Positions 53,899 to 64,000 of a stretch of DNA of 64,000 bases are shown here, in pieces. Source of the DNA: Macrothele yani (taxonomy: Eukaryota > Arthropoda > Arachnida > Araneae > Macrothelidae); contig CM076990.1 in the NCBI GenBank assembly GCA_039090855.1, positions 200,761,232 to 200,825,231 of the forward strand, read 5' to 3'. The notes below the pieces were generated by a model that saw nothing but the letters and a program-made list of their open reading frames with translations, searched no databases and was not told the DNA's origin. Both the position numbers and the translations under genes were made by a program. The stretch's first letter is position 1. Each line of letters opens with the position of its first letter.

Positions 53899-56137
53899 CT
53901 GTAAAAAAATTAAATATATGTATTTATTTTGCTCATGCCATCTCATCTGTTTCTCAAAGAGGTTTACATGTAAAAATCAGTTTTTAATAAACAAATTGTC
54001 TAAATGCATTTTTCAAATACATTTTGTTAAAAAAAGTCCTGTGCTTTATGTTTATCATGGCTGCTCATTCATTGGCTCACTTAGGGAATTTCATAGAAAA
54101 AATTTCTAGTTATTTGTCTTGAATGTTAATGCTGTATTTTAGTTAAGTTTTTGGTATGCAATTCTGTAGAGTTATTCTTTGTTGTATTTTAAATTTGTCA
54201 TTTTAAAGTAGAAAGTTGAAAGTGTATATTTGTGCTGCTTTTGCAAAAGTGCAAATGATTTTCTTAAACTGTTTTTCCATACACATACAGTGACTGCACT
54301 GCATGTGTTTTAATAGCACCATGAGCCTGCTATTAAGAGTTGTGCGTCTTTGTTTCATCTTCTTCCGTTTTTCATAGTCCTAAAACAATTAACCACCTCC
54401 CATTTTTGTTCAGATGAATCAGCCCCACCTTAACTTCTTAACTGATTTATGCATTTCTGTATCATTCAAAATTTGGAATTCTTTGCCTTGTTACAGTTTT
54501 CTAGAAAAATTTAGCTTCATTTCAGTCTTTTCATCCATCAATGATGGGTTAAGGCCACTGTAGATAACAATTTTCCATTGGTGTTTACTTCCTTCTGCCT
54601 GAATCAGTTGGTGATAGCTGTCAAATCCAGATAATTATTTTATGGTGTAAATCCCCTTTTTATTCTACTTCTTCTTTTGGCGTGCTCTCTACCTCGCTAT
54701 CTCTTTCCTCCCACTCTTTCTAGGGTAATCTATGGCAGTCAGTTAGGAGTCTTTCTGATTATACATGATGGAATAATTGGAGCTGTTTCCTTGTAATTTT
54801 GTTTACAATGATTTCTGATATATGCATTTCTAATCTGACCTGATTATTTGTTTTCAGCTCAGTTCGTGATGTTCTATTTATTTTACGCAAACACTTCATT
54901 TTTCAAATGACGGTAATCTCTGCCTTTCTCTGCTTTGGATAATCCATATTTCTGCACTGCAAGTTACACTCAGAATTATGATGGAATTATGGAAATTTTA
55001 GTTTCAGTGGTTTTAAGATTTTATTGTTTTCCCAAATTTTATTCATCCTATTCATCAATTTTTAAAGATTCCAGAAAGCTTATATTTTCAGTAGCCATTG
55101 TAAACTAGTTAGCTGAATCTTTGGATTTACAACTTTTAACTATTTAAATGAAGAGCTAATAAACTAAAATCTTGTGGGCTCTTTATTCTTTAACAAACAC
55201 ACTAACAAAGAATAAAAAATGCACCAGGCTTTGAGATAAATATGGATTTTATGGGATACCCACAAATAAAATGATTTAAAACAAAACGCATACATGGGGA
55301 GCGCAAAAAATAGCGTTTAAGAATGGTTTCAACAACATATATCCAATGGGGAAAATATACAATTTTGTAAAAATGTTAAAAGAGTATTAAAATTCAAAGA
55401 TATAAAATATATATTTTATTTCAAAAAATGAAAAAAAAAGTCAGATTTGAGGAAACTGCAGTTATTGAAAAAAATGGGTTTCAGCTGGAATGGCAATAAT
55501 GTTATAGAGTTTTCTGCAGCATGGAAACTCAGGTAAAACGTATGGTGCAAATAAAAAATTAAGTTTTGAATTTTTTATATAACCTAAGACATTTACCATT
55601 TTTTATGTCTGACTATGGAAGCTCCAGAACTTTTTTGTACAATAGTTAGGTAGCAGTTTATTGCAAGATGATCCCTCTTTAGATCAAGAAATTCACCAAG
55701 TTTTTCCATGTTGACACAGATAAGCAGAATAAAAAACTCATAGATTTTTATTCTGCTTAGCTTTATACATGTACATCAATTATGCATGGCAAATGTATAC
55801 CTTGGAACTTCTTTACAAAGAAGCATGCATTTTTATTTAAAAAAAAGTACCTTATGGGCAACTCATATTTATTTCTGTCTGCATATCTCTGACCTAGCAC
55901 CAGAAACATACAATTCAATGCAGAAAAATTATTATAGACTAAACGTAAAATTTAGACTTGTCAAATGTAATTTTCTATTTGTAAAGAACAACTATAGCTA
56001 AGCATATTGCAGACTTTACAAGTGTGCTCCTTGCCTGATAAGATCCAGGAGTACAGACTTGATGCGTCTAATCATGCCATGGACATAATTTTCTTAAAAC
56101 TGATTAAAAGTTCAATATTGAAATACAAAAATCATAC
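53899..56137. other. Long intron, nothing firmly recognised
   Basis: The stretch 54400-55080 has scattered similarity in style to the minus-strand 3' part of decayed LINE ORFs (for example CTGCACTGCAAGTTAC near 54953), but no motif could be confirmed. The remainder is AT-rich and featureless. Confidence 0.35.
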
Positions 56138-56251
56138 CAATTTGGCATGTATGGCCTTCCCATCCAGACTTGCAATGACAAGCAAAAGTGTCTCCAAGGT
56201 CGATACAAGTTCCACCATTTTGACAAGTGTTGCGATCACAATGTCCATGAC
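56138..56251 (-). CDS. Ser/JAG: Jagged/Serrate-like ligand, EGF repeat exon
   Basis: A 114-nt exon, phase 1 on both sides, acceptor tctttgtag and donor GTATGATT. The first GT completes Arg with the C of the exon at 58941. The product reads [20 protein letters not shown], then [17 protein letters not shown]. The equivalent JAG1 repeat is CDEATCNNGGTCYDEGD, FKCMCPGGWEGTTCNI. The unusual T-C after the second position and the G-D before F/T are shared with JAG1, supporting one-to-one correspondence of repeats. Confidence 0.95.
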
Positions 56252-56441
56252 CTACAAAGAGACAAAGATCAAGTATGCAGTACAGTGTGTATTTTCAGAA
56301 ACTGCAAAATTTTAATTGCAATTACAAAGTCAGCTTTTCATAACAATTTTGGAACAATATTTCAGTAAATGAATCACTCAGATTTTCATATGATAGAAGT
56401 ATGTAAGCCACACCTCAAATAATGAGCATATGTGGCACTTA

Positions 56442-57966
56442 CCACAATTTTCGGACTAAGAGCCGCAGGTGAGAAATTTTGCAATCATGGAAGCAAAAGT
56501 TGCCGTAAGGGCCTCACCAGCATAAGGGCCGCACCTGTGAAGTCGTGTTGCTGCTCAGAAAGCTAAATTATCTTCCTTATTTTCATGAATTAACTCACGC
56601 CCAACGTGATTATATGTATACTTCAAAGGCTAATTCTGCAACTCAGTGTCGATCTGCTTTATACACTTATTTTTTCATACTGGCAAAAATTTTTACTTAT
56701 ACATTTTTATTAATCATGCTAATGATGTTATTTGTTTGCCTTTATTAAATGCTCAAAACCATTTATGTAATCAATATAAATCAGTTAATCTTAAGACTCC
56801 CATTAGAATATTGCATTGCTCGTAAAACCGCACAATTGTTTAAATCCTATTCAATGTGGATGTCTGCTCTGTTCACCGCCGTCTTAGAAGTAATTAACTT
56901 ATATATTATCGCTTGTAATGCTTTTGATTAATGTTTTCTTTAATAATATGTTCCTTCTATGTTATGCTTTTTTCTCATCTAGAGATGTTTTTGTTGGAAT
57001 GAAGTTGCGCTTCCTTTTACCAGCTGCCTCGCACGTGTTCGCGGATCTGGCCGCCAACACTTCGAAACAGCGGTGCCGCTTCTCTCTTTCAAGTGGTTTG
57101 ACCTACTTTCATTTACTGCGCACTGAGCCTTTGCGCTCAGCTTCACTTTTATTTGAATGGGAAAGTTCTCCCTTCTTTTTTTCTTTTCCAGCCGAAGCCT
57201 TCAACTTCCACTATCGTCAGTCAATAAAAAAAAAAAAAAAAATTAAACTCGAAGCAAAACTCAGGAGCACAGAGCCAAGAAACACCTGTATCGCATGCCA
57301 GATTAACCAAGAAGAGTGAACAGAATTTGTCTTTCCGTCCAGCCAGTATTGTTTGGAATAGGTCTCTGCTAATGGAATCATCCTGGGGCAGGCTTTTGCA
57401 TTGTTCATGTTCTTAAGCTTTTGTCCAGGAAAGTGGCCATCAAACCAGTCTCCCCACCCCAGTGAAAATCAACATTCCTTCCCTTGGTTGCATCGCACCT
57501 TCCTGCATGATGTATGCTGCAGCCAACGAAAGAGATACACTGGGCGCGCTATCCACAGAAGCCTCGGATGTCACACTACTCGTCTGTGTGCTTATGTCCC
57601 CATTCCATCCCCCACTCCCCCTGCAAAGGGCGTTTGAGTCAGGTATTCCTGTCCTCCCCCACTTTCCCTCCTAAACCAACATCAGGACAGTGGAGTTATC
57701 GTTTAAATAGATGTGTCTAACGTATGAGTAGAAAGGGGGGGGGAACTTGATCACAGTCGAGTCTGTGAAAAAAAAAGACGTGGTTTGAAAAAAATTTACT
57801 AAGCATCTGCATGAAAAAAAAAAAAAAAAAAAAAAAAAGGGAGGCAAGAAACAGTCTTATCGAAAACAAATTTGGCATAAGAGCCGCTTCGGCATAAGGG
57901 CCGCACACCCGAAAAATTTCACTTTTAGTAACGTAAGAGCAGTGGCTCTTAACCCAAAAATTACAG
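56442..57966. mobile_element. TIR element with repeated GCCGC motifs, probably non-autonomous
   Basis: The ends read CCACAATTTTCGGACTAAGAGCC (left, from 56442, shown in part) and, inward from the right, CTGTAATTTTTGGGTTAAGAGCC in similar form. TA stands at both edges (56440-56441, 57967-57968). The word (C)ATAAGRGCCGC and variants occur several times in the subterminal regions (near 56459, 56523, 57877, 57892). A 133-codon open frame at 56918-57319 is locally GC-rich but was not recognised. Overall form and TA targets suggest a pogo/Tigger-type or other Tc1/mariner-related element without transposase. Confidence 0.55.
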
Positions 57967-57967
57967 T

Positions 57968-58940
57968 ATGTGTGCTGAGAGAAAAACACATCATGGGGCA
58001 AGGTACAGAACTACTACTTCCATATATCTTTTCAACTTAAATAAACTGTTTGTTTCCGTAAATATACTTTTGTTTTATTATGCAACAAATGATCTTATCA
58101 CATTTGGCAGAGCAATCATAAAACGTAAATGGTTAAAAAAAAAAACATTTAGGATGATTCAGATATAGCTCTTGACTTTACAGAAGATACACTTTCCTTC
58201 AAGAAGTATCCAGGCACACATCTGTTACCAATTAACATCACCACCACATACTTTATTAATGCAGCTGTCCCTTATCCAACATACTCAACTACAACAATAA
58301 TTGTAAAATATATGTTTAAAAACACATTCAAATATATTTAAAAATAAGCACCTAATAACAAAGACAAAGGACTAAGTGATACCTCAAGGGTAGGGCCAGA
58401 GCCTCTGGGCCACCTTCACTGAGTGTGTTACTAAGTGTGAGTAATATATTTTTTGATGGGAGAGTTTTCTGGAATATAGTTGGCAAGGTTGTCAAGATAC
58501 ATTTTGGAGGTAATGGATATGAGGAAAAAATTTTAATCACATTCATGAAAATTTGGCAGCTTGTTTTTAGTTAAGTGATCCGAAAATACGTACAATCTGA
58601 AACGGCATATTATGATGTGTTAAAATCATATTGATGATGTGTTAAAATCACACTTTATGATGTGTTAAAATCATATTGTTGTTTCTTGTACAAAATCAGA
58701 AAGATGGTATTGTACTAGAAGTTAAAACTTTATCAAGGTACAGAGTTGAAGTTTCAAAATAAGTGTTCTCATTCACATGCATGAACTCAGGCACACATAC
58801 AAAATTACCCCAAATGAAAATGCAGACAGGTACATAAAACTCCAGAATTCTCTAAACCATTTTAATCACAAATTTATACTGGAAATAAATGTTTTTAATT
58901 AAAACTAAAAAACAGGATGTTATAATAAGATGTTACATAC
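57968..58940. repeat. Intronic DNA with a 22-23-bp tandem repeat
   Basis: Three copies of GATGTGTTAAAATCA start at 58614, 58636 and 58659 (period 22-23 bp). Otherwise this is AT-rich intron without a recognised element. Confidence 0.7.
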
Positions 58941-59054
58941 GCAAATTACATGTTTTTCCTTTCCACCCATCTCTGCAGTTGCAAATGTAGTCAGCAATTC
59001 CATCAATGCAGCTCCCATTGTTATTGCATGGATTAGGATCACATTCATTCTTAT
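58941..59054 (-). CDS. Ser/JAG: Jagged/Serrate-like ligand, EGF repeat exon (most upstream exon in window)
   Basis: A 114-nt exon with acceptor ctgaatag and donor GTATGT. The product reads KNECDPNPCNNNGSCIDG, then YICNCRDGWKGKTCNL, with the final C joining GT to give Arg. JAG1 has CSQNPCHNGGTCRDLVNDF, CDCKNGWKGKTCHSR, so this is the fifth EGF repeat from the C-terminal end. The six cysteines are present in the EGF spacing. It begins in phase 1, so at least one more exon lies upstream, past 64000; no EGF-like exon was found between 59055 and 64000. Confidence 0.95.
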
Positions 59055-59888
59055 CTATTCAGAGAAAAAGTTGATGTTAGAGTTCTACATATTTCATCCC
59101 CATCAAGTTGTATAAACATGATGAACCAGTGAGAACTTGTCATTTATAATTGTGAATTGGTTTAATTCTCCTAAACACTTCAGACTCCTGGATATTTTGC
59201 AAAGTCCACTGTTAATGATAAACCATTCACTTCAAACATGAAATTCCATGGAACTTCAAGTGATCCCACTTTTTTGGTTGAAGTGGATAGTTTTTCACTG
59301 ACTAAACTTTAAAGAATACTCAGAGGCATGCCCCATGAAAAATTAAGCCAATTTAGAGTGGAAAGAGTAACAGTAACTTTCTGTTAGAACTCCAGTCAGA
59401 ATTTTATTTTATACAATGAAGTAGAAGAGAGTAATGGTAAAAAGTTATCTTTTAAGAACTGAAATGTTGGAGAAGTGTATGTACATCTACAAAGAAATAA
59501 ACAAGTCCTGATTATTTGTATAATCTAATATGTATAAGCACAGTGAATATGCTATGCCTACAAATAATAATTGAAAACATCTGAATTAACATACAGGTGA
59601 TATCCCTCTTTTCTTTCATATTTTGTAAGGTTTGTTATCTAGCTTCAGCTTTATTGATAACTATTAAATAAAATAGCTGTAGCCATAATGCACTGCAAAA
59701 GATTCGACATACAAAAAAAATGTAATGGTTAGAAATCCTTGAATACAATTTTAATCATTACTTCAGGTTATTTAAATGATAGCAATTAGAAAGAATTCTA
59801 ATTCTGCTGTATAACTGCATAATTTTATGATTATAAACAAGAAAACACATATTTTAACCCTTAAAAACTAATGTGACAAGCAAGAAAC
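59055..59888. other. Intronic DNA, nothing recognised
   Basis: AT-rich intron; no open frame or repeat structure could be supported. Confidence 0.5.
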
Positions 59889-59899
59889 ATTAAAAGTTT

Positions 59900-61489
59900 A
59901 ATTACTAATCTAAAGCAAATATTATGGGAATTTTACTAGGAAATTTTTTCATTAATAGCAAATTTTCGGAGAAAACTCTTCTCCTTCTTCAGGCTGTCTT
60001 GTTGTTGTCACTTTTTCCTGTCACTATCACGGTTATGGTTTACCTTGACGATTACGGTTAACCTTGACGGTTTAGGTTATTTTTCAACAAATCCTGCCAG
60101 ATGTTAGGCAGGGAAAATCCTTTGCAGTCATTGATGATGGAATTTTGATTTTTCTCAATCTCTATTCCTTCTTTCAGCTTTCTTTTTGAAAATTGCTTTG
60201 GAAACTAATGTCTTTAAGGAAATTCCAATCCATGCTGTGCCCAGTTTCTCTAACATGCCTATCTAATCCAGTCTTGTTGGAGCAATTTTTTATAGCTGCT
60301 TTATGCTCAGCTATACGAGTTTCTAGTCTGCGACCTGTTTCACCTATGTAAGATAGTCCACAACTACAATTTACTTCATAGACTACTCCTTGCATTTTTA
60401 AAATATTTTCTTCTCTTTGAACTATTTTAGGGAAAAATTTTTTAACTTTGTTCTCTAAACTTGGAGCTAGCCTAATATTGTACTTCTTACTAATTCTCTT
60501 TAAAGACTCAAATAAACCTTTGTGATAAGAAATTTTTCTAGTTAATTTTTCTTGTTGCTTTTGTGGGTTCTTCGTACCATTAAAATTCAGAAGCTTCTCA
60601 ATTTCTTCTTTAGGATAGTTATTCTCAGCAAGTATGGCCTTAAGCTCTTCTTTATGGGCTTCTTTTTTATCTGTAGTAGAAACTATTTTATTAATTTTTT
60701 CTAAAAACTGACTTGCTACATTTTTCTTAATAGAAACTGGCTGATAGGAATTGAAATCCAGTAGTCTTTTAGTATTCATTGGTTTTTTATACCAACTAGT
60801 GAGGAATTTTTCATCTTCATAATAGATAGTAATATCTAAGAAGTTTATTCTTCTTTCTTTTTGAAGTTCAATAGTGAACTTAAGGGAATCATCTAATTCA
60901 AGTTAAAAAAATTTTCCCTAAAATAGTTCAAAGAGAAGAAAATATTTTAAAAATGCAAGGAGTAGTCTATGAAGTAAATTGTAGTTGTGGACTATCTTAC
61001 ATAGGTGAAACAGGTCGCAGACTAGAAACTCGTATAGCTGAGCATAAAGCAGCTATAAAAAATTGCTCCAACAAGACTGGATTAGATAGGCATGTTAGAG
61101 AAACTGGGCACAGCATGGATTGGAATTCCCTTAAAGTCATTAGTTTCCAAAGCAATTTTCAAAAAAGAAAGCTGAAAGAAGGAATAGAGATTGAGAAAAA
61201 TCAAAATTCCATCATCAATGACTGCAAAGGATTTTCCCTGCCTAACATCTGGCAGGATTTGTTGAAAAATAACCTAAACCGTCAAGGTTAACCGTAATCG
61301 TCAAGGTAAACCGTAACCGTGATAGTGACAGGAAAAAGTGACAACAACAAGACAGCCTGAAGAAGGAGAAGAGTTTTTTCCGAAAATTTGCTATTAATGA
61401 AAAAATTTCCTAGTAAAATTCCCATAATATTTGCTTTAGATTAGTAATTGAATTAAGAAACTAGGAAGCCATTTCTCAACATGAGCTTA
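59900..61489. mobile_element. Penelope-like element, family D, inverted pair
   Basis: An 11-bp target duplication ATTAAAAGTTT flanks it (59889-59899, 61490-61500). The left arm (59900 to about 60903) encodes on the minus strand a 201-codon frame (60779-60174): RT C-terminal NTKRLLDFNSYQPVSIKKNV, linker, then CSCGLSYIGETGRRLETRIA and RHVRETGHSMDWN. The right arm (about 60904-61489) carries a second GIY-YIG frame on the plus strand (60953-61291) with the same signature. Both outer ends bear hammerhead-like cores (59964-59992 minus, 61357-61385 plus). RT catalytic motifs are missing. Confidence 0.93.
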
Positions 61490-61500
61490 ATTAAAAGTTT

Positions 61501-62302
61501 TATGATATTGAGATAGATTAAATCAAAAACGTTTAATCACAATTAAATATTTTAAGATCTACTATAGCTTCACAGAGCATTTGGCTCAGCTTCAACAGGA
61601 CAAATGGAGAGTAAACACTTAAATCACTGTGATGCCATCAGTGTTCTGATGGTCACAGATTTTGGTGAGTTGTTTCCACATGCTTGAAAGAAATGGAGTC
61701 GATGCCATGTTGTTGACAAGTCATGAAGAGTTGCAATATACATGGAAAACTTCCAAAATATTAAGTTTGATGGTTGAATCAGGTTTATCAGTAAGTTTAG
61801 CATATTAAAACCAAAATTTATGGCTATTTCTGTGGAAATGGTGGTCTATAGATGACTTCTCCAATTCTGCACTTAAGTCTATAGAAACTTAAGACCTGTG
61901 GGTCTGTTCTATATATGAAAAAGTCAACATTCACAAGAGATCTGATAAATTTCCCAGAAATTTGTCTTCAACATAGTCTTTTTATACATAAAAATTCATT
62001 TTGTTTATGGGTTTGAAGATAACTTTCAAATTAAAACTTTGAGAAATTTTGAAGCAAATCTGAGGAACTAATGGGATGACAGCCCAATTCTCTCACACTG
62101 GGGGGGGGTATATAGGTGTGAGCATGTAGACAGGCTTCAGTTTCCTAAATTTTTGGACCACTGACAAAATATTCTTCATAGTGGGGCTATGCAATTAAAA
62201 AAAATAATTCGAGTACAACTCTTAAGAGCAGAGATAGTGAGAAAGCTATTTATACATGCTATACATGCACTCTCTTCTTGAGGGAAAACTGTTCCTTATT
62301 TG
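61501..62302. other. Intronic DNA, nothing recognised
   Basis: AT-rich; a G run of nine lies at 62101-62109. No recognisable coding or repeat structure. Confidence 0.45.
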
Positions 62303-62318
62303 AAGTGGATAACATTTT

Positions 62319-63618
62319 TTGAATAAAGCTCATGTTGAGAATCGGCTTCCTAGTTTCTTAATTCAATTACTTAATCAAAAACTACTTTTATGGGAATTTT
62401 TACTAAGAAATTTGTTTATTTTAATTGCAACTCTTAGCTAACTATTATGTTGTTTTTTTTATTTTAAATCCCCACTCTTAGCTAACTATTATGTGGGAAA
62501 ACTAGAAGAAAAGATACTGGTACTAGTACAACCCACATACTTCTGCATATATAGCAGATACATGAATGACATCTTATTTATAATAGATAGCTCAGAAATT
62601 GTTCCAGAAAGAATTCTAGACTCATTCAGTGAATTAGATGATTCCCTTAAGTTCACTCTTGAACTTTAAAAAGAAAGAAGAATTAACTTCTTAGATATTA
62701 CTATCTATTATGAAGATGGAAGATTTCTCACTAGTTGGTATAAAAAAACAATGAATACTAATAGACTATTGGTTTTCAATTGCTATCATGCAGTTTCTAT
62801 TAAGAAGAATGTGGCAAGTCAGTTTTTAGAAAAAAATTAATAAAATAGTTTCTACAGCAGATAAGAAAAAAGCCCATAAAGAAGAACTTAAAGTCATACT
62901 TGCAGAAAATAACTATCCTAAAGGAGAAATTGAGAAGCTTCTGAAATTTAATGGTATGAATAACCTGCAAAAGCAACAAGTAAAATTCACTACAAAAAAT
63001 TCTTATCACAAAGGTTTATTTGAGTCTTTAAAGAGGATTAGTAAGAAGTACAATATTAGGCTAGCTCCAAGTTTAGAGAACAAGGTTATAAATATAAAAC
63101 ATTTCCCTAAAATAGTTCAAAGAGAAGAAAATATTTTAAAAATGCAAGGTGTAGTCTATGAAGTAAAATGTAGTTGTGGACTATCTTAGATAGGTGAAAC
63201 AGGTCGCAGACTAGAAACTCATATAGCAGAGCATAAAGCTGCTATAAAAAATTGCTCCAACAAGACTGGTTTAGATAGGCATGTTAGAGAAACTAGTCAC
63301 AGCATGGATTGGAATTCCCTTAAAGTTATCAGTTTCCAAAGCAATTTTCAAAAACGAAAGCTAAAAGAAGGAATAGAGATTGAGAAAAATCAAAATTCCA
63401 TCATCAATGGCTGCAGAGGATTTTCCCTGCCTAACATCCAGCAGGATTTGATGAAAAATAACTGTAACTGTCAAGGTTAACTGTAACCGTGATAGTAACG
63501 GGAATAAGTGTCAACAAAAAGACAGCCTGAAGAAGGAGAAGAGTTTTCTCTAAAAATTTGCAATTAAAATAAAAATATTTCCTAGTAAAAATTCCCATAA
63601 AAGTAGTTTTTGATTAGT
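62319..63618 (+). mobile_element. Penelope-like element, family D, single-orientation copy with RT remnant
   Basis: Flanked by a 16-bp target duplication AAGTGGATAACATTTT (62303-62318, 63619-63634). The left end is related to the left ends of the other D copies (GGCTTCCTAGTTTCTTAATT). A repeated CTCTTAGCTAACTATTATGT pair lies at 62433 and 62475. Next the RT catalytic box reads YSRYMNDILFI (usual Y-V-D-D) and INFLDITIYYEDG with SWYKKTMNTNRLL. Then come the linker and GIY-YIG region to 63480; a stop falls inside the YIG word (CGLS stop at 63187). The hammerhead-like core at 63527 has a damaged GAAA box. Inactive. Confidence 0.9.
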
Positions 63619-63634
63619 AAGTGGATAACATTTT

Positions 63635-64000
63635 CAATCTGTACTACAGTGAATGTCATACAGTACAAAAAAAAAAAAAAATTCAGAGTTTTATATGCAA
63701 AGGTATAGTTACAAACAGAAACTCACACTTAGCACAACTCAAAGCAGAACTGTGCATTAAACATTTTTTAAACTATATGCAAAATATTCTCTGCAAACAG
63801 AGAGGGAAAGAAAGTCAATGGTACTTAACGTTAAATTTTTCACTAAATTATGGGTTTTATTCAAGAATAAAAGGATATTACTTACAGTTGAATTTTTGGG
63901 TAGCACCCCTACCCTTTCCCAGGACTACACTACAGTAGGTATTGCTATGCATCGTCTAAATTCCAGCCTTTCACATCATTTAATATTGTACCTCTTCTCT
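63635..64000. other. Intronic DNA at the window edge
   Basis: A donor-like GTAAGTAAT word on the minus strand near 63890 is preceded by stops in all useful frames and no EGF cysteines, so no exon is called. An A run lies at 63667-63681. Confidence 0.4.

Noticed and set aside
56918..57319. 133-codon open frame as a host gene
   Set aside because: It lies inside a TIR element, shows no recognisable domain and contains low-complexity Lys and Phe runs.
63880..64000. Donor-like GTAAGTAAT on the minus strand at the window edge, possible next upstream exon
   Set aside because: All frames before it contain stops or lack EGF cysteines, so it does not fit the expected next EGF repeat.

Overview
This window is animal nuclear DNA, AT-rich, with short exons, long introns and no bacterial-style gene packing. 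The transposon families present (Penelope-like elements with GIY-YIG domains, an RTE-type LINE, several Tc1/mariner groups, hAT) and the gene content fit an invertebrate, most likely an arthropod and perhaps a chelicerate. That placement is inference; nothing here fixes the species.

Host gene. One host gene is visible. It lies on the minus strand and its 3' half spans the whole window. Nine exons (59054-58941, 56251-56138, 53898-53782, 46191-45964, 33792-33668, 21451-21182, 20113-19973, 9228-9069, 2042-1579) join in frame across all eight junctions and encode about 576 residues of a Jagged/Serrate-type Notch ligand. In order they give the last five EGF repeats, a VWC-type cysteine-rich domain, the membrane-proximal region, one transmembrane helix and a cytoplasmic tail. 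The upstream exons (signal peptide, MNNL, DSL, first EGF repeats) must lie beyond position 64000.

Everything else is intronic and dominated by mobile DNA. 2.6-5.9 kb: a mariner relic abutting one of two related Tc1-like elements. 9.3-14.3 kb: a three-level nest (mariner-like element containing a hAT element containing a Penelope-like element). 15-19.3 kb: a Penelope relic, a mariner fragment and two fold-back repeats. 22.1-28.4 kb: a broken RTE LINE, a non-autonomous hAT-like element and a Tc1-like element, almost end to end. 28.7-32.4 kb: Penelope-like DNA including a 3.2-kb inverted pair. 34.6-38.4 kb: a long-TIR mariner-like element inside a SINE-like repeat, then a Tc1-like element. 39.3-45.8 kb: a second three-level nest in which an RTE LINE with an intact 986-codon ORF sits inside one Penelope-like element that sits inside another. 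46.8-53.1 kb and 59.9-63.6 kb: SINE-like repeats, one more Tc1-like element and copies of a Penelope-like family (called D here).

The most interesting structure is the Penelope-like material. At least four families (A, B, D and E here) can be told apart by eye. Many copies are head-to-head inverted pairs bounded by 10-16 bp target duplications, and several carry hammerhead-ribozyme-like cores at their ends. The RTE insertion at 40.3 kb also preserves an unusual scrambled 5' junction. I saw no CRISPR array, rRNA or genuine tRNA gene and no novel protein-coding system. The unusual biology here is in the retroelements.
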